A stretch of 64,000 nucleotides of DNA from Bosea sp. ANAM02 (GCF_011764485.1 NZ_AP022848.1:2508001-2572000), one strand, 5' to 3'; shown: positions 9,283-18,423, counted from the stretch's first letter. Made by a program: numbers and translations. The notes: a model not told the origin generated them from the letters alone.

Positions 9283-10395
9283 TTGGCGCAGAGCGAGACC
9301 AAATCAGGATGGCTCGGTTGGGGCCGGCGCGGCACGGCCGGCGCGGCGATCCCGATGGCGCTCGGCTTCGAGGCCGTGACGCAGCGCTTCGGTGCGGTGA
9401 CCGCGTTGTCCGATGTCTCGCTCTCGGTCAAACCGGGCGAGATCGTCGCGCTTCTCGGCCAGTCGGGCTGCGGCAAGACGACGCTGCTCAGGCTCGCCGC
9501 CGGGATCGAGCGGCCAAGCGCCGGCCGGATCCTGCTCGAAGGACGCGACGTCTCGGCGCCCGATCGCTTCGTCGAGCCCGAGGATCGCGGAATCGGCTTC
9601 GTCTTTCAGGATTATGCGCTGTTTCCCCATCTCAGCGTGCGCGACAATGTCCGCTTCGGCCTGCGCGGCCAGGCGCCGGCGGCGGCCGATGCGACCGCCT
9701 TGCGCGCGTTGGGGCGGGTTGGCCTTGCGGAACTCGCCGATTCCTACCCGCATATGCTTTCGGGCGGCGAGCAGCAGCGCGTGGCGCTGGCGCGCGCGAT
9801 CGCGCCGCGGCCGGGCGTGCTGCTGATGGACGAGCCCTTCTCCAATCTCGACCGGCGCCTGCGCGACGTGGTGCGCGACGAAACCGCGGCCCTGCTTGAG
9901 GAAACCGGCGCGACCTCGATCATCGTCACGCACGACCCCGAGGACGCGATGCGCATCGCCGACCGGATCGTGCTGATGCGGGCCGGCCGGATCGTCCAGG
10001 TCGGCACCGGCGAGGAGCTTTACCGGCAGCCCAACAGCCTCTTTGCCGCCCGATTTTTCTGCGATCTGACGGAGGTCGAAGGGCGGGTGTCCGATGGCGC
10101 CGTCGATACGCCATTCGGCCGTTTCGCGGCGCCGGGGATCGCGGAAGGCGCGATGGCGATCGCCTGCATCCGGCCACACCGTGTCCGTATCGTACCGAAG
10201 GGCTATTATCTGCGCGGGCGATTGATCGGCCGGCGCTTCCTTGGGGAGGCCGATCATCTGCAGGTGACGGTGGACGGCTTCGACAGGGCCTTGTCGGTTC
10301 GCGCGCCGCTCTCGGACGAGATCGCGGTGGGCGACGAGATCGGGGTCGAGATTCCGTCGGACGAAGTCCTTGTGTTTCCGGCCGCGGATCAATAG
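9283..10395 (+). CDS. ABC transporter ATP-binding protein, FbpC/PotA type, without adjacent permease
   Basis: Nucleotide-binding protein of about 370 residues in the iron/polyamine/sugar importer class with a C-terminal TOBE-like region. Walker A is GQSGCGKTT, the Q-loop FQDYALFPHLSV, the signature LSGGEQQR, Walker B VLLMDEPFSNLD, and the switch region IVTHDPEDAM. I chose the TTG at 9283 because AAGGAG lies 7 nt before it; an in-frame ATG at 9355 (MALGFEAVTQRF) is the alternative, and both keep the whole domain. The frame is open further upstream only through the repeat. No permease or binding protein is adjacent, so its partners and substrate are unknown. It lies in the space that usually joins scpB to tatA. 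Confidence 0.85.
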   Translation: MAQSETKSGWLGWGRRGTAGAAIPMALGFEAVTQRFGAVTALSDVSLSVKPGEIVALLGQSGCGKTTLLRLAAGIERPSAGRILLEGRDVSAPDRFVEPEDRGIGFVFQDYALFPHLSVRDNVRFGLRGQAPAAADATALRALGRVGLAELADSYPHMLSGGEQQRVALARAIAPRPGVLLMDEPFSNLDRRLRDVVRDETAALLEETGATSIIVTHDPEDAMRIADRIVLMRAGRIVQVGTGEELYRQPNSLFAARFFCDLTEVEGRVSDGAVDTPFGRFAAPGIAEGAMAIACIRPHRVRIVPKGYYLRGRLIGRRFLGEADHLQVTVDGFDRALSVRAPLSDEIAVGDEIGVEIPSDEVLVFPAADQ

Positions 10396-10476
10396 GTTCC
10401 GCCGCCGAACAAGCGACCGGACCAGGATTTGGTTGGGGCCATTCCCCGGTCGTCGCAATTTCGGAGGAGTTTCGCC

Positions 10477-10725
10477 ATGGGTGGCGTGAGCATTTGGCAC
10501 TGGATCGTCGTCGGCGTCATCGTGATGCTGCTCTTCGGGCGCGGCAAGGTTTCCGAGCTGATGGGCGATGTCGCCAAGGGCATCAAATCGTTCAAGAAGG
10601 GCATGGCCGAGGATGACGAGGCGGCGGCGCCGACCGCCACCAATGTCGACCCCAAGGTGATCGACCAGACGAAGGCCGACAACGCCGCCGCCCAGGCCCA
10701 GGCCAAGGCCGAGCACAAGGCCTGA
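10477..10725 (+). CDS. tatA: Sec-independent translocase subunit TatA
   Basis: Pore-forming TatA of the twin-arginine translocase, 82 residues. GGAGGAG at 10463-10469 sets the start at the ATG of MGGVSIWHW, not at an upstream in-frame TTG. One membrane helix ([18 protein letters not shown]) leads into the amphipathic helix [19 protein letters not shown] with the typical [12 protein letters not shown] hinge, followed by a charged, Ala-rich tail. It is first in a tatA-tatB-tatC operon. The translocase would export at least three Tat-signal binding proteins encoded in this window. Confidence 0.95.
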   Translation: MGGVSIWHWIVVGVIVMLLFGRGKVSELMGDVAKGIKSFKKGMAEDDEAAAPTATNVDPKVIDQTKADNAAAQAQAKAEHKA

Positions 10726-10769
10726 TGCCGCTACCCCTCCGGGGGTAGGCTTGAGAGGACGAGCCGTCG

Positions 10770-11474
10770 ATGTTCGACATCGCCTGGAGCGAGATGGTGC
10801 TGATCGGCGCGGTGGCGCTGGTGGTGATCGGCCCTAAGGACCTGCCCAAGGCCCTGCGCACGGTCGGCCAGACGGTCGGCCGCATCCGGCGCATGGCCTC
10901 GGAATTCCAGGGGCAGTTCAACGAGGCGATGCGCGAGGCCGAACTCGCCGACCTGAAGAAGCAGGTCGAGGATGTCGGCGGATCGGTGTCGAGCGCGCTG
11001 AATAGCGATTTCAAGCCGATCGAGACCCCGAAGGAGTTCGATCCCGCCAAGCCGGATGCTCCGAAGCCGGACGAGGAGGCCTTGAAGGAGGCCGAGGTCA
11101 AGCTCGCTTCGCTGCCGCCACCCGAGCCGCTGCCGCCGGTCGATATCGCGGCCGAGGCATCGAAGCCCGCCGAGAGGCCTAAGCGGGCGCGCAAGGCTGC
11201 GGCCGAGCCTGTACCTGCAGTCGTCGAGGCGCCTGCCGCCCCGGCCGTGTTGGCCGAGCCCGCTCCGGCCAAGCCCGTCCGCAAGCGCGGCGCAAAGGCC
11301 GTTGAAACCCCGGTTGCCGCCAAAGCTCCGGCGCCCGTCGCTGCCGTGCCGGCGAAGGCTCTCAAGGCGCCAGCCGCCCGCAAGCCGAAGGTCGCGGCCG
11401 AGGCCCCGTCCGAGTCCGCCAAGCCTGCCGCCCGCAAGCGCAAGACCGCCAAGGGCGAGGAGAATTCCGCATGA
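10770..11474 (+). CDS. tatB: Sec-independent translocase subunit TatB
   Basis: TatB receptor-complex subunit, 234 residues. The N-terminal membrane helix ([21 protein letters not shown]) with the conserved Glu and the G-P hinge GPKDLP is followed by an amphipathic helix ([20 protein letters not shown]). The long tail is rich in Ala, Pro, Glu and Lys. It is low in complexity, with repeats such as [13 protein letters not shown], and is typical of alphaproteobacterial TatB. The 3' end overlaps tatC by 4 nt (ATGA). Confidence 0.94.
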   Translation: MFDIAWSEMVLIGAVALVVIGPKDLPKALRTVGQTVGRIRRMASEFQGQFNEAMREAELADLKKQVEDVGGSVSSALNSDFKPIETPKEFDPAKPDAPKPDEEALKEAEVKLASLPPPEPLPPVDIAAEASKPAERPKRARKAAAEPVPAVVEAPAAPAVLAEPAPAKPVRKRGAKAVETPVAAKAPAPVAAVPAKALKAPAARKPKVAAEAPSESAKPAARKRKTAKGEENSA

Positions 11475-12283
11475 GCGTCGCCAATCCGCGCGATGGCGAG
11501 GACGAGATCGAGGCCTCGCGCGCGCCGCTCATCGAGCATCTGGTCGAACTGCGCTCGCGCCTGATCAAGTCGCTGATCGCGTTCCTGCTGATGTTCTTCG
11601 TCTGCTTCGGCTTCTCGACGCAGATCTACAATATCCTCGTGCTGCCCTATGTCTGGGCCGCCGGCAGCGCCGCCAATGCGCAACTGATCTATACCGGTCC
11701 GCTCGAGCTGCTCTTCACCCATATCAAGGTGGCGGCTTTCGGCGCCGGCTTCTTCGCCTTCCCGGTGATCGCGACGCAGATCTACAAATTCGTCGCGCCC
11801 GGCCTCTACAAGAACGAGAAGGCGGCCTTTGCACCCTATCTGGTGGCGACGCCGATCTTCTTCACGCTCGGCTCGCTCCTGGTGTTCTTCTTCGCCATGC
11901 CGGTTCTGATGAAGTTCTCGCTCGGCATGCAGCAGGCTGCGACCGAGACCCAGGCCGGCATCGCGCTCCTGCCGAAGGTCAGCGAATATCTCTCGCTGAT
12001 CATGACGCTGATCTTCGCCTTCGGCATCGCCTTCCAGCTGCCGGTGATCCTGACCCTGCTCGGGCAGGCCGGAATCATCGATTCGCAGTTCCTGAAGGAC
12101 AAGCGCCGCTACGCGATCGTCTTCGTCTTCGTCGTCGCGGCGGTGCTGACACCGCCGGACGTGATCTCGCAGCTCATGCTCGCCGTGCCGATGATGCTGC
12201 TCTACGAGCTCTCGGTGTTCTCGGTGCGTCGCGTCGAGAAGAAGGGCGAGGCCGCGAAGGCGGAAGCGGACGCGGCGGAGTAG
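11471..12283 (+). CDS. tatC: Sec-independent translocase subunit TatC
   Basis: Polytopic receptor subunit that binds the twin-arginine signal; 270 residues with six membrane helices. Family landmarks are the N-terminal [14 protein letters not shown] segment, the [22 protein letters not shown] loop containing the conserved Phe and Glu used for signal recognition, and [18 protein letters not shown] toward the C-terminus. It is translationally coupled to tatB. A family B repeat follows within 10 bp of the stop. Confidence 0.96.
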   Translation: MSVANPRDGEDEIEASRAPLIEHLVELRSRLIKSLIAFLLMFFVCFGFSTQIYNILVLPYVWAAGSAANAQLIYTGPLELLFTHIKVAAFGAGFFAFPVIATQIYKFVAPGLYKNEKAAFAPYLVATPIFFTLGSLLVFFFAMPVLMKFSLGMQQAATETQAGIALLPKVSEYLSLIMTLIFAFGIAFQLPVILTLLGQAGIIDSQFLKDKRRYAIVFVFVVAAVLTPPDVISQLMLAVPMMLLYELSVFSVRRVEKKGEAAKAEADAAE

Positions 12284-12291
12284 GGCGCTCC

Positions 12292-12384
12292 CGTCATGCT
12301 CGCCCTTGTGGCGAGCATCCACGTCTTGGGCATCGCACTGCGTCGACGAAGACGTGGATGGTCGGGACAGGCCCGACCATGACG
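12292..12384. repeat. Family B palindromic repeat, copy 1
   Basis: Composite inverted repeat CGTCATGCTCGCCCTTGTGG...GAGCATCCACGTCTTG, then AGACGTGGATGGTCGGGACA...CCCGACCATGACG. The two halves are a GCGAGCAT-type and a GGTCGGG-type hairpin bracketing the ACGTCTT/AAGACGT arms. It separates tatC from serS. Three more copies are in the window. Confidence 0.8.
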
Positions 12385-12485
12385 TGTCGGGCCTTCAAAT
12401 GCCCATAACGGTGGTTCCCTCGCGCGCGATCCCGGTCTAGAGCATGCGACGCTGCATTCCGCAGCGATGGCATGGCCGGACGACG

Positions 12486-13787
12486 ATGTACGACATCAGA
12501 TGGATTCGCGAGAACGCCACGGCGTTCGACAAGGGGCTTGAACGCAGGGGCCTGGCGCCGCTGTCGTCCTCGCTGCTCGCACTCGACGATGTCCGCCGCT
12601 CGTCGATCGCCAAGGCGCAAGCCACGCAGGAGCGCCGCAACGCGCTTTCCAAGGAGATCGGCAAGGCTTTTGCGCAGAAGGATGCCGCGCTCGCCGACAG
12701 CCTGAAGGCCGAGGTCGCCGCGCTCAAGGAGCAGCAGCCGGCGCTGGAGGCGGAGGAGAAGGCCGCCAAGGATGCTCTCGACGAAAAGCTCGCCGCGATC
12801 CCGAACATGCCCTTCGACGACGTGCCGGACGGTGCCGACGAGCACGGCAATGTCGTGCTGCACGTCCATGGCGTGAAGCCGGAGGATCGCGGGCTGCTCA
12901 AGGGCGTCAACGATCCCAAGCAGCATTTCGAGCTGGGCGAGGCGCTCGGCCAGATGGATTTCGAGAAGGCGGCCAAGCTCTCCGGCTCGCGCTTCGTCGT
13001 GCTGCAGAGTGGGGTCGCGCGGCTCAGCCGGGCGATCGGGCAGTTCATGCTCGACACGCACACGGAAGAGCACGGCTATACCGAGGTCAACCCGCCGCTG
13101 CTGGTGCGCGACGACGCGATGTTCGGCACGGCGCAGTTGCCGAAGTTCCGCGAGGATCAGTTCCGCGCCGGCGAGGAGCACTGGCTGATCCCGACCGCCG
13201 AGGTGCCGCTGACCAATCTGGCAAGGGAATCAATCCTCTCCGAGGAGGAGCTGCCGCTTCGATTCTCCGCGCTGACACCCTGCTTCCGCTCGGAAGCCGG
13301 TTCGGCCGGGCGCGACACGCGCGGCATGCTGCGCCAGCACCAGTTCGAGAAGGTCGAGCTCGTCTCGATAACCGCGCCGGAGAAGTCGCGCGAGGAGCAT
13401 GAGCGCATGCTCGCCTGCGCCGAGGCCGTGCTGAAGAAGCTCGACCTGCATTATCGCGTGATGACCTTGTGCACCGGCGACATGGGCTTCGCCTCGCAGA
13501 AGACCTGGGACATCGAGGCCTGGCTGCCCGGCCAGAAGACCTATCGCGAGATCTCGTCCTGCTCGGTCTGCGGCGATTTCCAGGCGCGGCGCATGAACGC
13601 CCGCTACAAGACCAGGGACGGCAAGGGGCCGTTCTTCGTGCACACCCTCAACGGCTCGGGCACGGCGGTCGGCCGGGCGCTGATCGCGGTGATGGAGAAC
13701 TACCAGAACGCCGACGGCTCGATCACCGTGCCGGACGTGCTGGTGCCCTATATGCGTGGGCTGACGCGGATCGAGAAGGCGGCCTGA
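12486..13787 (+). CDS. serS: Seryl-tRNA synthetase
   Basis: Class II synthetase charging tRNA-Ser and tRNA-Sec. It has 433 residues from the ATG of [10 protein letters not shown], which matches the family start; in-frame codons upstream are not conserved. Residues 30-110 form the tRNA-binding coiled coil ([20 protein letters not shown]). Motif 2 is [20 protein letters not shown] and motif 3 is [17 protein letters not shown]. It is followed after only 3 nt by surE, so the two are probably co-transcribed, with pcm and nlpD further along. Confidence 0.96.
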   Translation: MYDIRWIRENATAFDKGLERRGLAPLSSSLLALDDVRRSSIAKAQATQERRNALSKEIGKAFAQKDAALADSLKAEVAALKEQQPALEAEEKAAKDALDEKLAAIPNMPFDDVPDGADEHGNVVLHVHGVKPEDRGLLKGVNDPKQHFELGEALGQMDFEKAAKLSGSRFVVLQSGVARLSRAIGQFMLDTHTEEHGYTEVNPPLLVRDDAMFGTAQLPKFREDQFRAGEEHWLIPTAEVPLTNLARESILSEEELPLRFSALTPCFRSEAGSAGRDTRGMLRQHQFEKVELVSITAPEKSREEHERMLACAEAVLKKLDLHYRVMTLCTGDMGFASQKTWDIEAWLPGQKTYREISSCSVCGDFQARRMNARYKTRDGKGPFFVHTLNGSGTAVGRALIAVMENYQNADGSITVPDVLVPYMRGLTRIEKAA

Positions 13788-13790
13788 GAC

Positions 13791-14552
13791 ATGCGTATCC
13801 TCGTCACCAATGATGACGGCATCCATGCCGAGGGCCTGGCCGTGCTGGAGCGCATCGCGCGCCAGCTCTCCGACGACGTCTGGGTCGTGGCGCCAGAGAC
13901 CGACCAGTCCGGCGTCGCGCATTCGCTGTCGCTGTCCAATCCGCTGCGGCTGCGCCAGATCGAGGAAAAGCGCTTCGCGGTGCAGGGCACGCCGACCGAT
14001 TGCGTGATCATGGCGGTGCGCGCCGTCATGAAGGAGGCGCGGCCCGATCTCGTGCTTTCCGGCGTCAACCGCGGCTCGAACGTCGCCGAGGACGTGACCT
14101 ATTCCGGCACGATCGCCGCCGCCATGGAAGGCACGCTGCTCGGCGTGCCCTCGATCGCGGTGAGCCAGGCCTATATGCCGGGCAATCGCGATTCGATCCG
14201 CTGGGACTGCGCCGAGAGCCATGCGCCGGGCATCATCCGCCGGTTGCTGGAGGAGGGCATTCCGGAGGGCGTTCTGTTCAACCTCAACTTCCCCAATGCC
14301 GGACCGGACGAGGTCGAGGGCGTCGCCGTCACCGTGCAGGGGCGGCGCGACCAGGGGATCGTGCAGCTCGAACCGCGCAAGGACGGCCGCGGCAATCCCT
14401 ATTACTGGATCGCCTTCCAGCGCAGCGGCCAGGAACCGGCCAACGGCACCGACCTGAAGGCGCTGGCGGAAAGGCGGATCTCGGTCACGCCGCTGGAACT
14501 CGACCTGACGCATGAGCCGACGCTGACGCGCTTCGCGCAGCTCTTCGCGTGA
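13791..14552 (+). CDS. surE: 5'/3'-nucleotidase SurE
   Basis: Stationary-phase survival nucleotidase, hydrolysing nucleoside monophosphates with a divalent metal. It has 253 residues. The N-terminal [10 protein letters not shown] carries the metal-binding Asp pair (residues 8-9), followed by [15 protein letters not shown] and [20 protein letters not shown] with the conserved Asn and Ser. It lies 3 nt after serS and upstream of pcm, the familiar surE-pcm-nlpD order shared with enterobacteria. Confidence 0.95.
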   Translation: MRILVTNDDGIHAEGLAVLERIARQLSDDVWVVAPETDQSGVAHSLSLSNPLRLRQIEEKRFAVQGTPTDCVIMAVRAVMKEARPDLVLSGVNRGSNVAEDVTYSGTIAAAMEGTLLGVPSIAVSQAYMPGNRDSIRWDCAESHAPGIIRRLLEEGIPEGVLFNLNFPNAGPDEVEGVAVTVQGRRDQGIVQLEPRKDGRGNPYYWIAFQRSGQEPANGTDLKALAERRISVTPLELDLTHEPTLTRFAQLFA

Positions 14553-14569
14553 GGAGGCATTGCCCTTTG

Positions 14570-14662
14570 CGTCATGGTCGGCCTTGTGCCGACCATCCAC
14601 GTCCTCCTTTGTCGGGAGCGGTGTTCAAGACGTGGATGCTCGCCACAAGGGCGAGCATGACG
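14570..14662. repeat. Family B palindromic repeat, copy 2 (reverse orientation)
   Basis: Same element as at 12292 read from the other side: GTCATGGTCGGCCTTGTGCC...CATCCACGTC, then AAGACGTGGATGCTCGCCAC...GCGAGCATGACG. It lies between surE and pcm. Confidence 0.78.
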
Positions 14663-14678
14663 GCGGCGCAATGAACGG

Positions 14679-15353
14679 ATGCCGGACAGCATGAGCGAGG
14701 ACGCGCCGGCCAGCGAAGGCGAGCGCACCGTCGCCTTCCTGCTCTCGCTCCGGGCGCGGGGCGTGCGCGACCTCGCGCTGCTGCGCGCGATGGAGCGGGT
14801 GCCGCGCGACCGCTTCGCGCCGGCCCGCTTCGCCGATCTCGCCCGGCAGGACGTCTCGGTGCCGCTGCCCTGCGGCCAGACGATGACCGCGCCGCACACC
14901 GTCGCCAACCTGCTCGGCGCGCTCGACATGCAACCGGGTGCACGGGTGCTCGAAGTGGGGACCGGCTCCGGCTACGTCTCGGCGCTGCTTGCCGCCATGG
15001 GCGGCGAGATCGTCTCGCTGGAGCGCTACCGCTCGCTGGCGCTGGCGGCGCATGAGCGTGTCTCCGGCAGCGGCTTCGGCGGCATCGTCGACCTGCGCCA
15101 TGCGGATGGTTTCCAGCCCGACCGGACGCTCGGGCGCTTCGACCGCATCCTTGTCAACGGCGTGACCCAGGCCGTGCCGGAGGCGCTGCTGGCGCGGCTT
15201 TCGCCGGGCGGGCGCCTCGTCGGGGCGCTGCGCATCGACGGCGCGGCGCGGCGGGTGGTGGTCACGCATCTCGAAGACGGGCAGTTCGACCATGCGACCG
15301 GGCCGGCGCTGCGCCTGCCGCCTCTCGTGCCCGGCCGGTCTCGCGCGCTGTAG
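14679..15353 (+). CDS. pcm: Protein-L-isoaspartate O-methyltransferase family protein
   Basis: SAM-dependent methyltransferase of the PCMT family that repairs L-isoaspartyl residues in aged proteins; 224 residues. The SAM motif I is VLEVGTGSGYVSALLA, preceded by the substrate-side segment VPLPCGQTMTAPHTVANLL. The post-motif segment GRLVGALRIDG is present. The start could be the ATG at 14679 or the one at 14691 (MSEDAPASEGE). Position between surE and nlpD supports the assignment. Alphaproteobacterial members are divergent, and several have not been shown to be true isoaspartyl methyltransferases. Confidence 0.88.
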   Translation: MPDSMSEDAPASEGERTVAFLLSLRARGVRDLALLRAMERVPRDRFAPARFADLARQDVSVPLPCGQTMTAPHTVANLLGALDMQPGARVLEVGTGSGYVSALLAAMGGEIVSLERYRSLALAAHERVSGSGFGGIVDLRHADGFQPDRTLGRFDRILVNGVTQAVPEALLARLSPGGRLVGALRIDGAARRVVVTHLEDGQFDHATGPALRLPPLVPGRSRAL

Positions 15354-15425
15354 GTCCTTGCCGCGCCGTCGGCATGCGCGAGCCCTCTTTCGGGAAATCC
15401 AAAAAAATGAAGACGGCCGGCTGAG

Positions 15426-15438
15426 CGAAACGGTTTCG
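15426..15438. promoter_or_regulatory. Perfect 13-bp palindrome upstream of nlpD
   Basis: CGAAAC-G-GTTTCG, 61 bp before the nlpD start, inside the 145-bp pcm-nlpD gap. It could be an operator; no matching regulator is in the window, and a chance palindrome is possible. The rest of the gap shows nothing else clear. Confidence 0.25.
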
Positions 15439-15498
15439 TAACCTCAACGGGAGTTTAATCCCGGTCATCGAGTTGCGTCGTTCGCGAGTACTCAGTTC

Positions 15499-16866
15499 AT
15501 GCGTAGCCAAGCCGGATCGATCAATCCCCGCTCTCTCCGTCGTTTGTCCACGGTGTGCCTGTTCGCCATCGGCGTCAGCGCGTGCTCGTCGGATACGATG
15601 CGTTTCACCGAGACGCCGTTCGATAGTCCGTTCAAGACGGCCCAGGCGCCGGTTCGCGATCCGGTCACGACCGGCTCGATCGGGCAGGTGTCGAGCGCGC
15701 CGCTGCAGCCGGTGGCCTCCGCCCCCGTCGTCCGGGCGCAGCCCCTGCCGCCGCCGCAATCCTCCGTCGCGCTGAGCTCGCCGGCTCCGCAGGCCGTCTC
15801 CGGCGGCGCTTCAGGCTGGTCCGCGCAAGGCGGCACGCCCGTCGTGCTCGCCCAGGGTGAGACGCTCGACATGATCTCGCTGCGCTATGGCGTGCCGCGG
15901 GCCGCCATCATGTCGGCGAACGGGCTGAGCAATCCGAACGTCGCTCCCGGTACGCGCGTCACCATTCCCGTCTATAACGCTTCCGCCGCGGCTGTTCCGG
16001 CTGCCGCCCCGGCGCCGGTCCGACAGGTTGCCCAGGCTCCGGTGGAGACGCAGCGCTTCGTCGCCGGGCCGTCCGCCGCCCCGCGCGTCACCCCGCCGGC
16101 TGCCGTCGATCCGAAGACGCGGGCCAGGGCTGCCGCCGAGGCCAAGGCTGCCGCTGCCGCCGAGGCCAAAGCGAAGGCCGCTGCCGATGCCCAGGCCATG
16201 AAGGAATCGCGCGCTCGTTTCGCCGCCGAGGCCAAGGCCAAGGCCGATGCCCGCAAGAGCGCGGCGCTGCCGACGCCGGCCGCCAAGCCCGCTGCGGTTT
16301 CGGTCGCCGCCGCAAGGCCCGCTGCCGAGGCGAAGCCGGTGAAGCCTGCCGCCCAGCCGACGAAGCCGGTGGTCGTCGCGAGCGCGCCGGCTGTCGAGCC
16401 GAAGCCGACCGCGATCCCGAAGGCCGATCCGGCGCCGGAGCCGAAGACCACGGCGAGCATCCCGAAGCAGGAAGAAGCGGCAGCGTCGTCCTCCGACAAG
16501 GCGGATTTCCGCTGGCCGGCACGCGGCCGCGTCATCTCCGGCTATAGCGGCAAGGGCGGCAACGAGGGCATCAACATCGCGGTTCCCGAGGGCACGCCGG
16601 TCAAGGCGGCCGAGGGCGGCACCGTCGCCTATGCCGGCAGCGAGCTGAAGGGCTACGGCAATCTCGTCCTGATCCGTCACCCGAACGGCTATGTCTCGGC
16701 CTATGCCCATAACGGCGAGCTCAAGGTGAAGCGCGGCGACACCGTCAAGCGCGGCCAGGTCGTCGCCAGCTCGGGCCAGACCGGAAACGTCTCCTCGCCG
16801 CAGCTCCATTTCGAACTGCGCAAGGGCTCGGCGCCGGTCGATCCGACGCCCTACCTGAACAACTGA
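15499..16866 (+). CDS. nlpD: NlpD-like lipoprotein, LysM plus degenerate M23/LytM domain
   Basis: Outer-membrane lipoprotein of 455 residues, probably an activator of periplasmic amidases in septal peptidoglycan splitting. The signal ends in a lipobox IGVSAC with Cys29. A LysM domain spans about residues 113-158 (VVLAQGETLDMISLRYGVPR). An Ala/Lys/Pro-rich linker follows, then the LytM domain from about residue 335. The metal ligands of active M23 enzymes are replaced: NEGINIA stands where HxGxDxA is expected and QLHFE where HLHFE is expected. This is the same state as E. coli NlpD and argues against peptidase activity. It follows surE-pcm, the classic linkage. Confidence 0.9.
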   Translation: MRSQAGSINPRSLRRLSTVCLFAIGVSACSSDTMRFTETPFDSPFKTAQAPVRDPVTTGSIGQVSSAPLQPVASAPVVRAQPLPPPQSSVALSSPAPQAVSGGASGWSAQGGTPVVLAQGETLDMISLRYGVPRAAIMSANGLSNPNVAPGTRVTIPVYNASAAAVPAAAPAPVRQVAQAPVETQRFVAGPSAAPRVTPPAAVDPKTRARAAAEAKAAAAAEAKAKAAADAQAMKESRARFAAEAKAKADARKSAALPTPAAKPAAVSVAAARPAAEAKPVKPAAQPTKPVVVASAPAVEPKPTAIPKADPAPEPKTTASIPKQEEAAASSSDKADFRWPARGRVISGYSGKGGNEGINIAVPEGTPVKAAEGGTVAYAGSELKGYGNLVLIRHPNGYVSAYAHNGELKVKRGDTVKRGQVVASSGQTGNVSSPQLHFELRKGSAPVDPTPYLNN

Positions 16867-16930
16867 TACGGGAGCCGCGGACGAGGTTTCACCCTTCGAT
16901 CGGTTCCGCGAGACCCTCCCGATCGAAAAG

Positions 16931-16966
16931 AACGGGGCTGCCCCAGAAAAGGGCGGCCCCGTTTTC
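16931..16966 (+). terminator. Strong terminator after nlpD, probably bidirectional
   Basis: 13-bp stem AACGGGGCTGCCC / GGGCGGCCCCGTT (one wobble pair) with a 7-nt CAGAAAA loop, followed by TTTT on the plus strand. On the minus strand the stem is followed by CTTTTCG, so it could also stop transcripts from the DUF815 gene coming the other way. Confidence 0.85.
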
Positions 16967-16979
16967 GCTTGTCCAACGT

Positions 16980-17062
16980 CGTCATGCTCGGGCTTGACTT
17001 GAGCATCTCGGAAACCAGAGCCCTCTGGTCATGAGATTCTCGGGTCAAGCCCGAGAATGACG
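16980..17062. repeat. Family C palindromic repeat, copy 1
   Basis: CGTCATGCTCGGGCTTGACT..GAGCATCTC, then GAGATTCTCGGGTCAAGCCC..GAGAATGACG. The inverted arms are built on CGGGCTTGAC / GTCAAGCCCG. It lies between nlpD and the convergent DUF815 gene. Confidence 0.75.
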
Positions 17063-17065
17063 CCC

Positions 17066-17950
17066 CTAATCTTCCAGCTTCTTTCCCAACCGCCCGGCGA
17101 GGTCCTGGATGTACTGCCAGGCGGTGCGGCCGGAGCGGGAACCGCGCGTCGTCGACCATTCCAGCGCGTCGCGGCGCAGTTCCTCGGCTGCGACGTCCAG
17201 CCCGAAATGGCCGGCATAGCCGTTGATCATCTCCAGATACTCGTCCTGGCTGCATTTGTGGAAGCCGAGCCAGAGGCCGAAACGGTCCGAGAGCGAGACC
17301 TTCTCCTCGATCGCCTCGCCCGGATTGATCGAGGTCGAGCGCTCGTTGTCCATCATGTCGCGCGGCAGCAGGTGGCGGCGATTCGAGGTGGCGTAGAACA
17401 CGACATTGTCCGGCCGCCCCTCGACACCGCCGTCGAGCACAGCCTTAAGCGACTTGTAGGAGGTGTCGTCGCTGTCGAAGGACAGATCGTCGCAGAAGAC
17501 GATGGCGCGGTGCGGATCGTTGCGCAGCAGCCCCATCAGTGCCGGCAGGCTCTCGATGTCCTCGCGATGGATCTCGATCAGCTTCAGCGGCAGCGCGTCC
17601 TGGGCGAGGCGCAGGTTGGTGTCGGCATGGACCGCCTTGACCAGCGAGGACTTGCCCATGCCGCGCGCGCCCCAGAGCAGCACGTTGTTGGCCGGCAGCC
17701 CCTTGGCGAAGCGCTCGGTATTCTCGGCCAGCGTGTCGCGGACACGGTCGACGCCGCGCAGCAGCGAGAGCGCGACGCGGTTCACCTTCGGCACCGGCAC
17801 GAGCTCCGAGCCTGAGGCCTGCCAGACGAAGGCGTTGGCGGCCTTGAGATCGGCCGCCTTGCGACGGGGCGGGGCGATGCGCTCCAGCGCGTCGGCGATG
17901 CGCAGCAGCGTGGCCAGGGTCTGGTCGGGGGCGGTTTCGGTCGTGGTCAT
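17066..17950 (-). CDS. DUF815-family AAA+ ATPase
   Basis: Cytoplasmic P-loop ATPase of 294 residues in the DUF815 family (function unknown). Walker A is GARGMGKSS, Walker B IVFCDDLSFD, sensor-like Asn in FYATSNRRHLL, and the arginine-finger region is EKVSLSDRFGLWLGF. The last 50 residues (EWSTTRGSRSGRTAWQYIQD) are well conserved in the family. It is the only minus-strand gene inside the plus-strand block between dgt and the phytoene-synthase-like gene, a placement I recall from related genomes. A 10-bp inverted repeat lies 30-56 bp before its start. Confidence 0.88.
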   Translation of the reverse strand: MTTTETAPDQTLATLLRIADALERIAPPRRKAADLKAANAFVWQASGSELVPVPKVNRVALSLLRGVDRVRDTLAENTERFAKGLPANNVLLWGARGMGKSSLVKAVHADTNLRLAQDALPLKLIEIHREDIESLPALMGLLRNDPHRAIVFCDDLSFDSDDTSYKSLKAVLDGGVEGRPDNVVFYATSNRRHLLPRDMMDNERSTSINPGEAIEEKVSLSDRFGLWLGFHKCSQDEYLEMINGYAGHFGLDVAAEELRRDALEWSTTRGSRSGRTAWQYIQDLAGRLGKKLED

Positions 17951-17979
17951 GGCGTCGTGGCCTTCGTTTCATTCCGTCG

Positions 17980-18006
17980 AACCGTACCGTACCGTCCGGT
18001 ACGGTT
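17980..18006 (-). promoter_or_regulatory. Inverted repeat resembling a TetR-type operator upstream of the DUF815 gene
   Basis: Perfect 10-bp arms AACCGTACCG and CGGTACGGTT around a 7-nt centre, with an extra ACCGT half inside (tandem CCGTA units). The interval lies 30 bp upstream of the ATG, where it would overlap a promoter. The CCGTACGG-rich palindrome is typical in character of TetR/AcrR operators, but no TetR gene lies in the window. Confidence 0.45.
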
Positions 18007-18126
18007 CTCGTCGCTAGCTAAACCGCGTCGTGGATCGTGCGCAAGGGGCATTGCGCGAATGGCAGCCAGCCCATAGGTGAGGGATCGCGCATGGGCGACC
18101 GGAAAAGCTGCCGCGTTTGTTTGTCG

Positions 18127-18249
18127 AGCCCTCATCCTGAGGAGCGGCCAAAGGCTGCGTCTCGAAGGATGCTCCAGGAGATTGTGGAGGTATCTGGAGC
18201 ATCCTTCGAGACGCCATTTCCACGGAAATGGCTCCTCTGGATGAGGGCT
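18127..18249. repeat. Family A palindromic repeat, copy 4
   Basis: Left arm AGCCCTCATCCTGAGGAGC, right arm GCTCCTCTGGATGAGGGCT (one mismatch), inner arms CTCGAAGGATGCTCCAG and CTGGAGCATCCTTCGAG. It lies upstream of the yajC promoter. The rest of the 440-bp DUF815-yajC gap holds the operator-like repeat and the promoter listed separately. Confidence 0.87.
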
Positions 18250-18295
18250 CGGGGTTCAAACGTGGTCGCATGTCCGGGAGACCGGGCGCGTCCGA

Positions 18296-18323
18296 TTGAT
18301 TTCACGGCGTTGCTGGCTATAGT
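18296..18323 (+). promoter_or_regulatory. Sigma70-like promoter of yajC-secD-secF
   Basis: TTGATT at 18296-18301, a 16-bp spacer and TATAGT at 18318-18323, about 100 bp before the yajC start. The two hexamers together are the best housekeeping promoter match in this gap. Confidence 0.55.
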
Positions 18324-18423
18324 CCGCGCGATTTTGCGGCCGGGCGGTGGTTTTGGCTTGCGTCTTCCCGTCTAGAGATTCGCGGTCGGCGGCGTGCCGC
18401 CGCCGTACCAGAGGAGTGTATTC

